Assembly (NCBI GenBank): GCA_009731425.1
Contig: AP018794.1
Span: 558,001 to 622,000 of the forward strand
Source of the DNA: Lachnospiraceae bacterium KM106-2
Lineage (GTDB): Bacteria > Bacillota > Clostridia > Lachnospirales > Lachnospiraceae
Length of the DNA: 64,000 bases
Direction: 5' to 3'
Part shown: positions 16,996-27,236 of the stretch, piece after piece
How positions within the stretch are numbered: the first letter of the stretch is position 1
How the letters are laid out: the number at the start of each line of letters is the position of its first letter
The notes under the pieces: model-generated
What the model was told of the DNA's origin: nothing
Seen by the model: only the letters and a program-made list of their open reading frames with translations
The model's database searches: none
Program-made: the position numbers and the translations under genes

Positions 16996-17985
16996 ATGAC
17001 AATTTTAGTATTAGGTGGAGCTGGATATATCGGTTCTCATACAGTTTATGAATTAATTGATGCAGGAGAAGATGTTGTAATCGTTGATAATCTTCAAACA
17101 GGACATAGAGAAGCTATTCATCCAAAGGCTAGATTCTATGAAGGAGATATCCGCGATCGTGCATTCTTAGATTCCGTTTTTGAAAAAGAAAAAATTGATG
17201 CAGTCATTCATTTCGCAGCAAACTCATTAGTAGGTGAGAGTATGGTAGATCCTCTTAAATACTATGATAACAATTTATGCGGAACTAAGATTTTACTTGA
17301 TTCTATGGTTGCTCATGGTATCGACAAGATCGTATTCTCTTCAACAGCTGCAACTTACGGAGAACCAGAAAGTATTCCAATTCTTGAAACAGACCGTACA
17401 GAACCAACGAATACTTACGGAGAAACTAAGTTATCTATGGAAAAAATGTTCAAATGGGTAGGAAAAGCTCATGGCATCCGTTTCGTATCTTTACGTTACT
17501 TCAATGCTTGTGGTGCTCATGTATCTGGAACAATTGGTGAAGATCATAATCCAGAATCTCACTTAATTCCATTGATCCTTCAGGTTCCAAATAACAAACG
17601 TGAAGCAATCAGCATCTTCGGTGAAGATTATGATACAAAAGACGGTACTTGTGTAAGAGATTACATCCATGTAACAGACTTAGCACAAGCACATATTAAA
17701 GCAGTACATTACTTAGCAGAAGGTAACGAAAGCAATATCTTCAACCTTGGTAATGGTGTAGGATTCACAGTAAAAGAAGTAATTGAAACTGCAAGAAAAG
17801 TAACAGGACATCCAATCCCAGCAATCGTTTCTGAAAGACGTGCTGGAGATCCTGCTAAGTTAATCGCATCTTCTGATAAAGCAAGAACAATTCTTGGATG
17901 GAATCCAGAACATGCTGATCTTGAAGAAATCATTAGCACTGCTTGGAAATGGCATAGTACTCATCCAAATGGTTATTCAAAATAA
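16996..17985 (+). CDS. galE: UDP-glucose 4-epimerase
   Basis: Interconverts UDP-galactose and UDP-glucose with bound NAD. The 329-residue extended SDR has GGAGYIGSH for the Rossmann fold, VIHFAANSLVGES, the catalytic SSTAATYGE Ser region, NTYGETK with the Tyr-x3-Lys pair, and RYFNACGA. ATG 16996 follows AAGGAGATAG. It is the second gene of the gal operon and is followed by a strong terminator. It also links to cell-envelope sugar supply. Confidence 0.96.
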   Translation: MTILVLGGAGYIGSHTVYELIDAGEDVVIVDNLQTGHREAIHPKARFYEGDIRDRAFLDSVFEKEKIDAVIHFAANSLVGESMVDPLKYYDNNLCGTKILLDSMVAHGIDKIVFSSTAATYGEPESIPILETDRTEPTNTYGETKLSMEKMFKWVGKAHGIRFVSLRYFNACGAHVSGTIGEDHNPESHLIPLILQVPNNKREAISIFGEDYDTKDGTCVRDYIHVTDLAQAHIKAVHYLAEGNESNIFNLGNGVGFTVKEVIETARKVTGHPIPAIVSERRAGDPAKLIASSDKARTILGWNPEHADLEEIISTAWKWHSTHPNGYSK

Positions 17986-17993
17986 TTGAATTT

Positions 17994-18027
17994 AAGAGCT
18001 GGTACAATTTGTACCGGCTCTTTTTTT
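17994..18027 (+). terminator. Intrinsic terminator of the gal operon
   Basis: AGAGCTGGTACAA pairs with TTGTACCGGCTCT (one G-U) and is followed by seven T residues. Confidence 0.9.
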
Positions 18028-18201
18028 GTTGCCCACAAAGTTGTGCCACCTTGAGGAGATAAAGTTGAGAGCTAGGTAAGGACATCTAATAATTTACTTA
18101 GACTTTACCTAATTTTACTTAAACAAGATAGATGGATAGAATATTTGCTTGTTATACTTAAAATGAAAAAACAAATGATAATAAGCTAAAGGAGTAGGAA
18201 A

Positions 18202-20544
18202 ATGAATCAAAAATGGAAGGTACGTTTTGCAGTAGGAGCAGTGGCTCTTGCGATGATACCCAGTAATACAATCTTATCTTATGCGAAAGCAGCTCCAGAC
18301 GGGAAGACAGTAGCACAAGATACGAAAGCTGGTAAAACAGAGGGTGCATGGGATAAATGGGTAGAACAATGGGATTCGATCAAGAATGATTGGACACAGT
18401 TATCCATAAATCCAGGTAAAGATGAAAGTGAAATAAACTTTGCATGGTACTCAAAACAGAACGTAAGTCAGCATTTAAAAATAAGTACATCTTCTGATAT
18501 GAAAGATGCAAACCTCTACGAGGCGAAAAAGGAAGAGGCGACCCAATCAGAAAGTGGAGAGCAATATTATTCGAATCAAGTTACGGTAACAGAATTAGCC
18601 GCAAATACTACCTATTATTATCAATACGAGGTGGATGGAAGTTACTCACAGGTAGCGGAGTATAAGACAAAATCTGCAGATCAGTTTAAATTTATCTTTG
18701 TCGGAGATCCACAGATTGGTTCTTCTAATGAAAAGAAATCTTCGAGTAAAGATAACAGTACACCTGAAAAGTTAGCTGAATTTCTTCAAGCACAAGATGA
18801 AGCGGTACGTAATGACTCGTTTAACTGGAATGATACCTTGAATAAGGCATTTCAAAAGACGGATCAGAATGCAAGTTTTATCTTGTCAGCAGGAGATCAG
18901 ATTCAATTAACGAAGAAAAAATCACCAAAGGGGAAAGGTTTTGAGAGTGAGATCGAGTATACAGGATTTCTAAGTCCTAATGTGTTACGGTCATTACCAT
19001 TTGCGCCTACCGTTGGTAATCACGATGCGGATAATGCAAATTATTCCTATCATTTTAATTTGCCAAATAGAAGTACATATGGAGTAAATACTTCAAACGA
19101 CGATACGACAAAAGTCGGAGGAGATTACTATTTTACCTATGGATCGGTACTCTTCTTAATGTTAAATACACAAGATACAAATGTGGCAGAACATAAGAGA
19201 TTTATCGAAGAAGCGGTCAGCGCAAATAAGGACTGTAAATGGAGAGTTGTGACATTACACCAAGATATCTATGGTTCAGCAGAACATTCCAATGAGCCAG
19301 AGATTACGAATTTGAGATATCAGTTAGTTCCAATTTTCGAAGAAAATAAGATCGATGTGGTATTAACCGGCCATGATCATGCATACTCAAGAACGAAAAT
19401 GTTATTAGGAGGTCATAAGACTTATTCATCTTATACAGATGACGAATTCGATGAACAATTGGACAAAGATATGGATGCAGGGGAGAATCCAGAATCTTTA
19501 TATGTTGCACCAGGTAATATTGACAGTAAAACAGCCGATGAGGGTGGATTGAAATATTTAGATTATTTAGCTCAGATCATGGATGAATATGCAGTTCAGA
19601 ATAGTGATCAAACAGATGGATCTACGGTGGTAAATCCAAATGGAATTCTTTATATGACAGCAAGTTCTGCATCGGGTAGCAAGTATTATGATTTAGTACC
19701 TAGACAACAGAGCTATATTGCAAATCGCTGGCAGGAAGATGTACCAACTTATTCTGTGATTGATATTACCAACGATAGCTTTACAATTGATACTTATCGC
19801 ACGGATACGGATGAAAAGATTGATACTACATTTACAATTCGAAAAGAGTCTGCGAGTGCAGGTGGCAATGAAGCTCCAACACCAGATACAACAACGCCAT
19901 CACAAAATCCAACACAGACAACAACACCACAGACAACACCGCAGGCAACAACACCAAGCAGTACACAGACTACAGACAAAGATCAGCAGACAGTGTCTAG
20001 TCCAGCAGCGGCGACTCCAGCAGTAACGAAAGTAACAAAGACGAATATTACAAAGGCTAAGATAACAAAGATTTCGAATAAAGTTTATACAGGCAAAGCA
20101 ATCAAGCCACATCTTACCGTTAAAATCGGAAGTAAGTTGTTAAAGTCAACAAAAGATTATACGGTGAAGTACAGTAATAATAAGATAACAGGTCTTGCTA
20201 AAGTAACGATCAAAGGAAAAGGATCATATACAGGAACGAAAACAATAACATTTAAGATCATTCCTAAGAAAGCGGTGATCAAATCCGTTCGTTCCAAGAA
20301 AAAAGGTACAGCAGCCGTGATGATCAAGAAGGATAGTTCTAAGGTAAGTGGCTATCAGATCGCTTATGCAAAGAATGCGAAATTCAAGTCAGCTAAAGTT
20401 AAGATGACCACAAAGACAACGAATACGTTAAAATCACTTTCTTCCAAGAAAGGTTATTATGTGAGAGTGAGAGCTTATAAAAAAATCTCAGGAAAGAATG
20501 TGTTCGGAAAATATAGTAAGGTTACGAAGGTAAAAGTGAAATGA
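18202..20544 (+). CDS. Secreted purple-acid-phosphatase-like metallophosphoesterase with surface-binding C-terminus
   Basis: A 780-residue exported protein. A signal peptide (about 1-30, ending SYAKA) is followed by an Fn3-like N-terminal domain as in purple acid phosphatases (about 65-158). The calcineurin-like catalytic domain has FVGDPQIG (Asp169), SAGDQI (Asp232), VGNHD (273-275), TLHQD, and VLTGHDHAYSRT near 390. A Thr/Pro/Gln linker (about 555-615) leads to a YTGKAIKP/GSYTGTKTI repeat-type surface domain and a final Lys-rich Fn3-like domain. It probably releases phosphate from organic esters outside the cell and may bind the cell surface. It overlaps the next gene by four bases. Confidence 0.9.
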   Translation: MNQKWKVRFAVGAVALAMIPSNTILSYAKAAPDGKTVAQDTKAGKTEGAWDKWVEQWDSIKNDWTQLSINPGKDESEINFAWYSKQNVSQHLKISTSSDMKDANLYEAKKEEATQSESGEQYYSNQVTVTELAANTTYYYQYEVDGSYSQVAEYKTKSADQFKFIFVGDPQIGSSNEKKSSSKDNSTPEKLAEFLQAQDEAVRNDSFNWNDTLNKAFQKTDQNASFILSAGDQIQLTKKKSPKGKGFESEIEYTGFLSPNVLRSLPFAPTVGNHDADNANYSYHFNLPNRSTYGVNTSNDDTTKVGGDYYFTYGSVLFLMLNTQDTNVAEHKRFIEEAVSANKDCKWRVVTLHQDIYGSAEHSNEPEITNLRYQLVPIFEENKIDVVLTGHDHAYSRTKMLLGGHKTYSSYTDDEFDEQLDKDMDAGENPESLYVAPGNIDSKTADEGGLKYLDYLAQIMDEYAVQNSDQTDGSTVVNPNGILYMTASSASGSKYYDLVPRQQSYIANRWQEDVPTYSVIDITNDSFTIDTYRTDTDEKIDTTFTIRKESASAGGNEAPTPDTTTPSQNPTQTTTPQTTPQATTPSSTQTTDKDQQTVSSPAAATPAVTKVTKTNITKAKITKISNKVYTGKAIKPHLTVKIGSKLLKSTKDYTVKYSNNKITGLAKVTIKGKGSYTGTKTITFKIIPKKAVIKSVRSKKKGTAAVMIKKDSSKVSGYQIAYAKNAKFKSAKVKMTTKTTNTLKSLSSKKGYYVRVRAYKKISGKNVFGKYSKVTKVKVK

Positions 20545-21677
20545 GAATGATGAGAGATAAGAAGATGATCTTAAGAAAGGGATGCCTATTAGTTTTTGGC
20601 ATCCTCTTTCTGCTGTTTTTATTTAATATCAACCAATTGAAGAAAGAGTCCTTTTATGATACGAAAGGAAGAAGTTTCGTAAAAGCAGAAGTCGTTAAAA
20701 TCATAAAAGATAATAAGACAGAGAGTGGCAATGAGATTGGAAATCAAGTCGTAACATTACACGTCCAATCGGGAAAATTCAAAGGAAAGAAAATGGAAGC
20801 CAACAGTTCTAACAGCTATTTATTTGGTGCCCACTGCACAGTTGGGAAAAAAGTGATCGCAATTGTAAGTGAGTCAAAAGGGACGATTGTTGCGACCGTA
20901 TACAGTGTGGACAGAGCAGCCAAGATTTATCTGATCATTGGTATTTTTGTTCTGACCATTATTTTGATCGGTGGAAAGAAAGGTCTTGCTTCTGTAGCAG
21001 GATTGGGATTTACGATCATCTGTATTCTATTTTTGTTCTTACCTCTTATTTATGGGGGAACATCGCCCATACTGGCAGCAATTGTTGTTACATTGATAAC
21101 AACCTGTGCAACGATGTATCTGATTGGAGGGTGGTCGATCAAAACACTGACGGCAACGGCTGGGACCGTTCTCGGAGTTATCATAGCAGGCATATTTGCA
21201 ATCATCTTTAGCAAGCTGACAGAAATCACAGGATATAATGTCAGTGACATTGAGAATTTGCTTTACGTAGAGGAAAAGACATCGATTAAGATCGATCAAC
21301 TTTTATTTGCAGGTATTTTGATCGCTGCGTTAGGGGCCGTTATGGATGTTGCCATGTCGATTACTTCGACGATCTTAGAAATTAGAGAGAAGAATCCGTT
21401 ACTAACAAGAAAGGAATTGTTTCGATCGGGAATGAATGTGGGAAAAGATATGATGGGAACAATGTCAAATACACTGATCTTAGCATTTACAGGTGGTTCT
21501 ATTAATACGATCGTATTTATCTATGCCTACAATTATCAATATAATCAGATCATTAATCTGCATTCTATTGCAATTGAGTTGATTCAAGGGGTTGCTTCCA
21601 GTATGGGGGTTATTTTAACCGTACCGATTGTTTCTTTTCTAGCAGCATGCTTGGGAACAAGAAATGTGAGAGAGTAA
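20541..21677 (+). CDS. YibE/F family membrane protein
   Basis: A 378-residue integral membrane protein. An N-terminal membrane anchor is followed by an extracytoplasmic beta-rich segment (about 40-125, with EVVKIIKDN and GNQVVTLHVQSG). Seven or so helices follow (IYLIIGIFVLTIILIGG onward), with the family motif AALGAVMDVAMSITST and a late NTLILAFTGGS. The molecular role of YibE/F is not established. Its start ATG overlaps the TGA of the phosphatase gene (ATGA), so the two are translationally coupled and probably work together, for example in export or processing. This functional link is inference. Confidence 0.85.
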   Translation: MRMMRDKKMILRKGCLLVFGILFLLFLFNINQLKKESFYDTKGRSFVKAEVVKIIKDNKTESGNEIGNQVVTLHVQSGKFKGKKMEANSSNSYLFGAHCTVGKKVIAIVSESKGTIVATVYSVDRAAKIYLIIGIFVLTIILIGGKKGLASVAGLGFTIICILFLFLPLIYGGTSPILAAIVVTLITTCATMYLIGGWSIKTLTATAGTVLGVIIAGIFAIIFSKLTEITGYNVSDIENLLYVEEKTSIKIDQLLFAGILIAALGAVMDVAMSITSTILEIREKNPLLTRKELFRSGMNVGKDMMGTMSNTLILAFTGGSINTIVFIYAYNYQYNQIINLHSIAIELIQGVASSMGVILTVPIVSFLAACLGTRNVRE

Positions 21678-21679
21678 CG

Positions 21680-22275
21680 ACACGTGATAGTAATTTAAAT
21701 TAATCCATTGATGCAAAGTCACAATTAGTAACAGAAAGGTTAAACCGTTATTTAGCAATTACGAATGTGATCACAAATGGAAGTTCGATTAGTGATCCAG
21801 ATCAAGACTGGGAGGAGAAATTAGCGAATCTAAATAAGATCGTGGTTCAATATGAGGATACATATATGATTCAGAGTCTTGGATATCTCTTACAAACAGT
21901 ATTTTAAGGATCTTACTGATTGAAAAGCATATATCAGCAGCCCATCTTTTCATGTAAAGTCAGGAAAACAGATTGCAGATTCTATCATAGATATAAATCA
22001 TAAGATGGAAGTACAGAAAGAAAATGTAGAGACATCCATCCATGCATTCCGTAATATCACGGATTCCGTCAGTTCTATTATTCTAAGAACAACAGCTATG
22101 TAAGCTGCATCTTTAGATAGTATCAATAAGAAAAATGAGATGGCGGCAGTAGTAGATAATGTAAGTGTGTTTCAGAAGAGTTAGCTGCCACAGTAGAGGC
22201 ATTTACATCAACAACTCGTAGTGTTCAGGATGTGTCAAAAGATTTAGAACAATCGGTTATAGAGCTACAATAACG
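21680..22275 (+). pseudogene. Decayed chemoreceptor (methyl-accepting protein) pseudogene
   Basis: Two stretches match the intact chemoreceptor at 23.5 kb in DNA and translation. About 21680-21890 corresponds to its sensory domain start ([31 protein letters not shown]). About 21975-22275 corresponds to its C-terminal signalling end ([19 protein letters not shown], then KKNEMAAVVDNVS). Roughly 1.1 kb between them is missing, and frameshifts and stops interrupt both parts. It is best read as a tandem duplicate that lost its middle. No product is expected. Confidence 0.85.
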
Positions 22276-22356
22276 TTTACGAAAATACAAGACAAAGTCA
22301 CTATGACATGATATGATATAAAAAATATAGGTTATAGATAGATGGAGGATATTTAG

Positions 22357-23298
22357 ATGATGATAGAGGAGCTATCGAAAGAATTACTAATTCAGCAAGA
22401 GGGAATGAAACAATATGAATCATATCAGAATAAGATTACATCGGTTGAGAATGAGATAGAGAAACTTAACCAAGAGGTTATAGCTCTCACGAAGGCGTTA
22501 AAGAAGGAAGATAAGGATGTGGCTGATTTAGAGAAAGGCGGATTACATACTTTTTATCTTAAGATAAGAGGAACTTATGAGAAATCTATGAATCGAGAAG
22601 TACTAGAGGCTGCTCAGGCAAAAGTAAAATTACAAAATAAACAGTTTGAGCTAGAAGATGCGAAAAGACAATTATCGTTGCTACAAGAGGAGTGCGAAAA
22701 ATATAAAGATTGCAAAGAAAAATATCAACATCTTTATGAACGTAAATTAGCTCAGTTATTATTGGAGGAGAATGATGCTAAGGTAGAAATCCTTAAATTG
22801 ATGACAAGCATTGAAAATTCGAAACATTGTGTTAAAGAGTTGAAGGAAGCAATTCAAGCAGGCAAGACGGTTTACTATAAATTACAAGAAGTAGAAGAGA
22901 GTCTTGACGGTGCCAGCAGTTGTGGAACATGGGATATCTTAGGTGGTGGTCTAATGGCGGATATGATGAAGCACTCTCACTTAGATGAAGCACAAAGCAG
23001 TTTAAATGAGGTACAGAGTCTTATGAGAAGATTTAGAACAGAATTAGCGGATGTTGATATGAACCTTGATATTCATATTGATACAAATGGATTTTCAAAA
23101 TTCGCAGATTTCTTCTTTGATGGAATTTTTGCGGATATGAATATGCAGAGTCGAATTCATGAAGCACAGGATGATGTAACTACTTCCCTTCGAAAGGTGA
23201 AAGAGGTTGTAGGACATTTAAAAGTTTTGCTAGAGCAAGAAGAGAATACAATTCGAACCAATGAAAATAAGATAATTGAACTGGTAAATCAAGCGTAG
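22357..23298 (+). CDS. Coiled-coil protein of unknown function
   Basis: The 313 residues have no recognised domain. Long heptad-like helices occupy about 20-180 (KITSVENEIEKLNQEVIALTK, then QFELEDAKRQLSLLQEECEK). A Gly-rich non-helical insert CGTWDILGGGLMADMMKHSH lies near 190-210, and a second coiled coil reaches the C-terminus. There is no signal peptide or membrane segment. GGAGG precedes ATG 22357, with a second ATG directly after it. It sits between a dead and a live chemoreceptor gene, but nothing visible ties it to chemotaxis. It could be an SMC-like or PspA-like scaffold; this is only a shape resemblance. Confidence 0.65.
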   Translation: MMIEELSKELLIQQEGMKQYESYQNKITSVENEIEKLNQEVIALTKALKKEDKDVADLEKGGLHTFYLKIRGTYEKSMNREVLEAAQAKVKLQNKQFELEDAKRQLSLLQEECEKYKDCKEKYQHLYERKLAQLLLEENDAKVEILKLMTSIENSKHCVKELKEAIQAGKTVYYKLQEVEESLDGASSCGTWDILGGGLMADMMKHSHLDEAQSSLNEVQSLMRRFRTELADVDMNLDIHIDTNGFSKFADFFFDGIFADMNMQSRIHEAQDDVTTSLRKVKEVVGHLKVLLEQEENTIRTNENKIIELVNQA

Positions 23299-23374
23299 TT
23301 TCCAAATAGAAGAATAAATAGTAATTGATCCACATTTATGGAAGAAACTACATAGCATAAACTGGACTTACTTC

Positions 23375-23404
23375 TTGATTTATCCTTTTTGAATTCTATA
23401 TAAT
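23375..23404 (+). promoter_or_regulatory. Probable sigma-A promoter of the chemoreceptor gene
   Basis: TTGATT (23375-23380), an 18-base spacer and TATAAT (23399-23404), about 80 bases before the start codon. No sigma-D type motif was seen. Confidence 0.5.
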
Positions 23405-23482
23405 GGAATCCTAGATAAGGGGTTATGAGATGTTTCACTACATAATGGAAACAATTTTTTGGGGGTAGCCACGGAGGATAAA

Positions 23483-25504
23483 ATGAAGAAAAGACATTCA
23501 ATGAAGACATCACTTAATGCATTTTTTGGAATCTGTATTTTAACTGTTTTTGTGATAATACTACGTATGACAGCTGTATCAGTTACAAATTCAACAGAGA
23601 AGACAAGAGACAGTGACTTAACGCAGTCATTAGAAACCAATGCAAATTTAGTAACAGAGAAGCTCGAACGATTTTTATCGATCACGGATGTGATTGCAAA
23701 TGAAAGTTCTATTAATGATCCGAATCAAAAATGGGAAGAGAAGTTAGCTAACCTAAATCAATTAGTTGCTAAATATAGTAAGACTTATGGCATTCAAAGT
23801 TTAGGCTATATTACGGCAGAAGGATTACTTCGTACAACAGATGATTTTCAAAATGATATTTCAGATAAACAATACTACAAAGATCTTATGAACAGTAAAG
23901 ATTATGTCAGTAGTCCATCATATAATGAAAAAACAGGCGAACAGATTATTTTCTTTGGAAAGCCTATAATGAGAGATGGGAAAGTAGTAGCTGCCTTAAC
24001 TTGTTCTTTTAAAGGCGACTTCTTATCTTCTATCGTAAAAGGGATTCGATATAGAGGAATTGGTACTGCTTATATCTTAAATGCAGAAGGTACTGTAATC
24101 GGTTCCGATGATTACGAAGAAGTGAAAAGTAATTATAACTTGATCGCAGATGCAAAAGAAAAGAAAGAATTAGCTAACATTGCTGCGATTCAGCAGAAAA
24201 TGATAGAAGGAAAAACTGGTCTAGAACAATTTAATGATGGACAAGAAAAGCTTGTAGCTTATCGTTCAATTCCGAATTCAAGTGGATGGTCCGTGGCTTG
24301 TGAAGTACCAGTAAGTAAATTAAATAAAGATATCGATTCCTTAATACGCACATTAACGATCACAATCATCGTATCAATGATCGTTTTAATGGGATTATTC
24401 TATTACCAAACAGTTCGTTTATCAAAACAACTACTCGCGGTAAAAGGCTATATCAACCAGTTTGCAAACGGTGATTTTGCTATTGCAATGGATGAGAAAA
24501 AACTTCAGACTAAAAATGAATTTGGTGACATTTATCGAGCAGTAGACCAAAGTGCTCATAGCCTGAAAGAGGCGATCAAGTCAGTACTCGTTAATGTTGA
24601 TGTCCTTTCAAAAAATGCAGGACAGCTTGATCAGGCAGCAGCTGACATTGTAGAACGTACAGATGCGATTGCCAATGCGATGAGTGAATCCGCTTCCGGT
24701 AATACAGACCAAGCATCTTCTATCATGGATATTACAGGTAAGATGGAGGAACTTGGAGAAAATATTAATCAGGTAAATGAAAAGATTCAAGAAATCGTTA
24801 CGATTTCTGGAAATACAGATAAAGAGATTAAAGTAAGTAACTCGGTTCTTAAAGAACTAAATGAGTCATTAGAAGAAGTGACCGTATCTTACCGTGAATT
24901 TAACTCAGAGGTTTCTGATATGACTGAACAAATCTCTAACATAGGACAGATCACAGATTCGATCAAAGAGATCGCATCCCAAACTAATCTTCTTGCTTTA
25001 AATGCAGCGATTGAATCAGCAAGAGCCGGGGAAGCGGGAAAAGGATTTGCCGTTGTTGCAGATGAAATTCGTCATTTAGCAGAAGCAAGTGAGGAAAGCG
25101 TAAATCGAATCGGTACGATCATTGAACAAGTTTTAGTGAGTGGAAAACGTATTGCAGATTCTACTGATGTAATGAATCAGAAAATGGATGTTCAGAAAGA
25201 AAATGTTGAAACTACAATCCATGCATTTAGAAACATTACAGAAGCAGTAAGTTCTATTATTCCAAGAACAACCGCAATTTCAATGGCTTCTTCTGATAGT
25301 ATTAAGAAGAAAAATGAAATGGCTATGTTAGTTGATAATGTAAGTGCAGTATCAGAAGAATTAGCAGCAACAACAGAAGAAGTTTCAGCTACAGCTGAGG
25401 AATTTGTAGCTACAAGCCGAAATGTTCAAGGAGTATCTGCTGATTTAGAGAAATCCGTATTAGAATTAAAAGAAGAGACAAGTAAATTCAAAATTGAAGA
25501 ATAA
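23483..25504 (+). CDS. Methyl-accepting chemotaxis protein with Cache sensor
   Basis: A 673-residue transmembrane chemoreceptor. Membrane segment 1 (about 12-32) and membrane segment 2 (about 285-305, [18 protein letters not shown]) bracket an extracellular double-Cache-type domain ([18 protein letters not shown], then [20 protein letters not shown]). A HAMP linker follows, then the signalling coiled coil with the hairpin tip [20 protein letters not shown] and DEIRHLAE. It would bind a small ligand and signal to CheA/CheW. ATG 23483 follows GGAGGA; an in-frame TTG at 23459 lies before that site. The pseudogene at 21.7 kb is its close relative. The ligand is unknown. Confidence 0.93.
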   Translation: MKKRHSMKTSLNAFFGICILTVFVIILRMTAVSVTNSTEKTRDSDLTQSLETNANLVTEKLERFLSITDVIANESSINDPNQKWEEKLANLNQLVAKYSKTYGIQSLGYITAEGLLRTTDDFQNDISDKQYYKDLMNSKDYVSSPSYNEKTGEQIIFFGKPIMRDGKVVAALTCSFKGDFLSSIVKGIRYRGIGTAYILNAEGTVIGSDDYEEVKSNYNLIADAKEKKELANIAAIQQKMIEGKTGLEQFNDGQEKLVAYRSIPNSSGWSVACEVPVSKLNKDIDSLIRTLTITIIVSMIVLMGLFYYQTVRLSKQLLAVKGYINQFANGDFAIAMDEKKLQTKNEFGDIYRAVDQSAHSLKEAIKSVLVNVDVLSKNAGQLDQAAADIVERTDAIANAMSESASGNTDQASSIMDITGKMEELGENINQVNEKIQEIVTISGNTDKEIKVSNSVLKELNESLEEVTVSYREFNSEVSDMTEQISNIGQITDSIKEIASQTNLLALNAAIESARAGEAGKGFAVVADEIRHLAEASEESVNRIGTIIEQVLVSGKRIADSTDVMNQKMDVQKENVETTIHAFRNITEAVSSIIPRTTAISMASSDSIKKKNEMAMLVDNVSAVSEELAATTEEVSATAEEFVATSRNVQGVSADLEKSVLELKEETSKFKIEE

Positions 25505-25525
25505 TATAAGCTTGAGTTAAATGAG

Positions 25526-25569
25526 AAGGTACTGCGGAAAGTAGAAGATATGGACTGCAGTACCTTTTC
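25526..25569 (+). terminator. Probable terminator after the chemoreceptor
   Basis: AAGGTACTGC pairs with GCAGTACCTT around a 21-base loop, followed by TTCT. Confidence 0.55.
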
Positions 25570-25638
25570 TATGTTTTGGTTGCAATTAAGAGCTAGTTTA
25601 TATACAATAGAAACAGTTTGTATATGGGAGGTATTCTT

Positions 25639-27096
25639 ATGTTTTCGCCTAGGCAGGAATATTTAGTGAAAACGTTAATGAGAAAAGCAACGGAATTAGA
25701 ACCAGAGTATCTTTGTAAGAAGTTATCAGTATCTGGCAGGACGCTTCGTGAAGATGTAAAGGAAATTAACGAGTTTTTACATGATTATGGTGTTGGGATT
25801 TATTTATCATCAACCGGTAAGTATTACATAAGTGAAGATGATAAAGATAAGATTAATCAGATTATCGTGATGCATGAAATTGAAAGTGAATGGGTCCCAG
25901 AAAGTAAGACACAGAGAGAATTTTATATTATCATGCGTCTTTTGTATGAGGAAGATTATCTGACAATGGATGAGATCGGAAAAGAAATCTATGTCTCTAA
26001 GGCAAGTATTTCTCATGATGTGAAGCGAATTGATGATTATATATTTGAAGTAACTAAGACGAGAATGGATATTTCTAAAGCAAAGGGAATTCGACTACTT
26101 ACGAATGAGTTAGGAAAGCGAAGACTTTTGTTTTCCTTAATCTATAAAAATTATGATATTGATGCCAAATACCTGATGAAGATGTTTATTCATTTTCAAT
26201 TGGGATCAAGAGAAGAATTCAGTACGCTATGGAAAATCTATGAGGAGTTCTTTGAACAAAATGAGCTGATCTCAACACATATTAGTTTTGCTACGATCCT
26301 TCTTGAGACAATCGCTTGCACGGGAAGGATCCGTCAGGGATATGTGATCGAAGACTACGATAGAGAAGAAGTGGAGTTTAAGTTAGCACTACCTTTTGAA
26401 AGGATTGAAGATACCTTTCATATGGTATTTCCAAAAGCTGAGAAGCAGCTTCTACAGGAAGTATTTCATACAAAACGAATGTTAGTTAATCAAGAAGAAG
26501 TGACTCCGACTAAGTTTTTGATCCGACAAATACTGGTCGACTTTGTGGAAGTGATCAAAGAGAAATATGAGATCGATCTGGAACAGGATTACGAGCAGAT
26601 GAAACAGCTGAAAGCACATTTAAATGCCATGGTGAGTCGGCTGTTATTGTCCTATCATGAAGATGAGTATATCGCAGGCAAGATTAAAAGTGAGTATCCG
26701 AAAGAATATGAGATGGCAGCAGAGATCACACCGATCATAAAGAAATATCTGAATCTTGATATCACGGAGGTGGAGCAGGCTTATATTGCAATGCACGTGG
26801 GTGCCATCGTAGAGCATCTGAAAAAGACAGTTCATGCTATCATTATCAGTAATAGTACGGCGGTTATGATACAGATGCTGCAAAAGAAGCTTCAACAATC
26901 CTTTTATGGTCAATTAGTCGTAGATGGCTGTTTCCCGGTGAATCAGCTAGAATTTGCAATTGAGTGTATTCCACAGATTGATGTGATTTTAGCGACTCAT
27001 TCTCTGAAGAAAAAGGTAGACATTCCGGTTCTAAAGCTCAATGAGTTTTATGAGAAAGAAGATTGGGTTATTATTAATGATTTTATAAATAGTTAA
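25639..27096 (+). CDS. PRD-domain transcriptional regulator of a PTS operon (LicR/MtlR-like)
   Basis: The 485-residue protein has an N-terminal winged-helix domain (PEYLCKKLSVSGRTLREDVK) and a second DNA-binding helix-turn-helix (MDEIGKEIYVSKASISHDVK, about residues 115-135). Two PTS-regulation domains follow, the second with AYIAMHVGAIVEHL carrying the conserved His. A short EIIB-like tail (VVDGCFPVNQLEFAIECIPQ) ends the protein. Such regulators respond to phosphorylation by HPr and EIIB and switch on the adjacent sugar operon. ATG 25639 follows GGGAGG. It lies directly upstream of the EIIBCA and GH1 genes and most likely controls them. Confidence 0.88.
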   Translation: MFSPRQEYLVKTLMRKATELEPEYLCKKLSVSGRTLREDVKEINEFLHDYGVGIYLSSTGKYYISEDDKDKINQIIVMHEIESEWVPESKTQREFYIIMRLLYEEDYLTMDEIGKEIYVSKASISHDVKRIDDYIFEVTKTRMDISKAKGIRLLTNELGKRRLLFSLIYKNYDIDAKYLMKMFIHFQLGSREEFSTLWKIYEEFFEQNELISTHISFATILLETIACTGRIRQGYVIEDYDREEVEFKLALPFERIEDTFHMVFPKAEKQLLQEVFHTKRMLVNQEEVTPTKFLIRQILVDFVEVIKEKYEIDLEQDYEQMKQLKAHLNAMVSRLLLSYHEDEYIAGKIKSEYPKEYEMAAEITPIIKKYLNLDITEVEQAYIAMHVGAIVEHLKKTVHAIIISNSTAVMIQMLQKKLQQSFYGQLVVDGCFPVNQLEFAIECIPQIDVILATHSLKKKVDIPVLKLNEFYEKEDWVIINDFINS

Positions 27097-27101
27097 GTAA
27101 G

Positions 27102-27146
27102 AAATAAACTTTTTGTGATAGTTACTACAAGAAGTTTATTTTTTTT
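27102..27146 (+). terminator. Intrinsic terminator of the regulator gene
   Basis: AAATAAACTT pairs with AAGTTTATTT and runs into a long T tract. The loop is 20 bases and contains a TTGT/ACAA pairing. Confidence 0.75.
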
Positions 27147-27171
27147 CCACACTTCGTGGAAATTTGTGCGT

Positions 27172-27200
27172 TTGTCTAATCAATCTTGCTGATTTATAGT
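27172..27200 (+). promoter_or_regulatory. Probable promoter of the beta-glucoside PTS operon
   Basis: TTGTCT (27172-27177), a 17-base spacer and TATAGT (27195-27200). A weak -35 fits dependence on the PRD activator. A small hairpin CCAC/GTGG lies just upstream. Confidence 0.55.
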
Positions 27201-27236
27201 AGATATATACAAATTAACAAGTTAGGAGAAATACTT

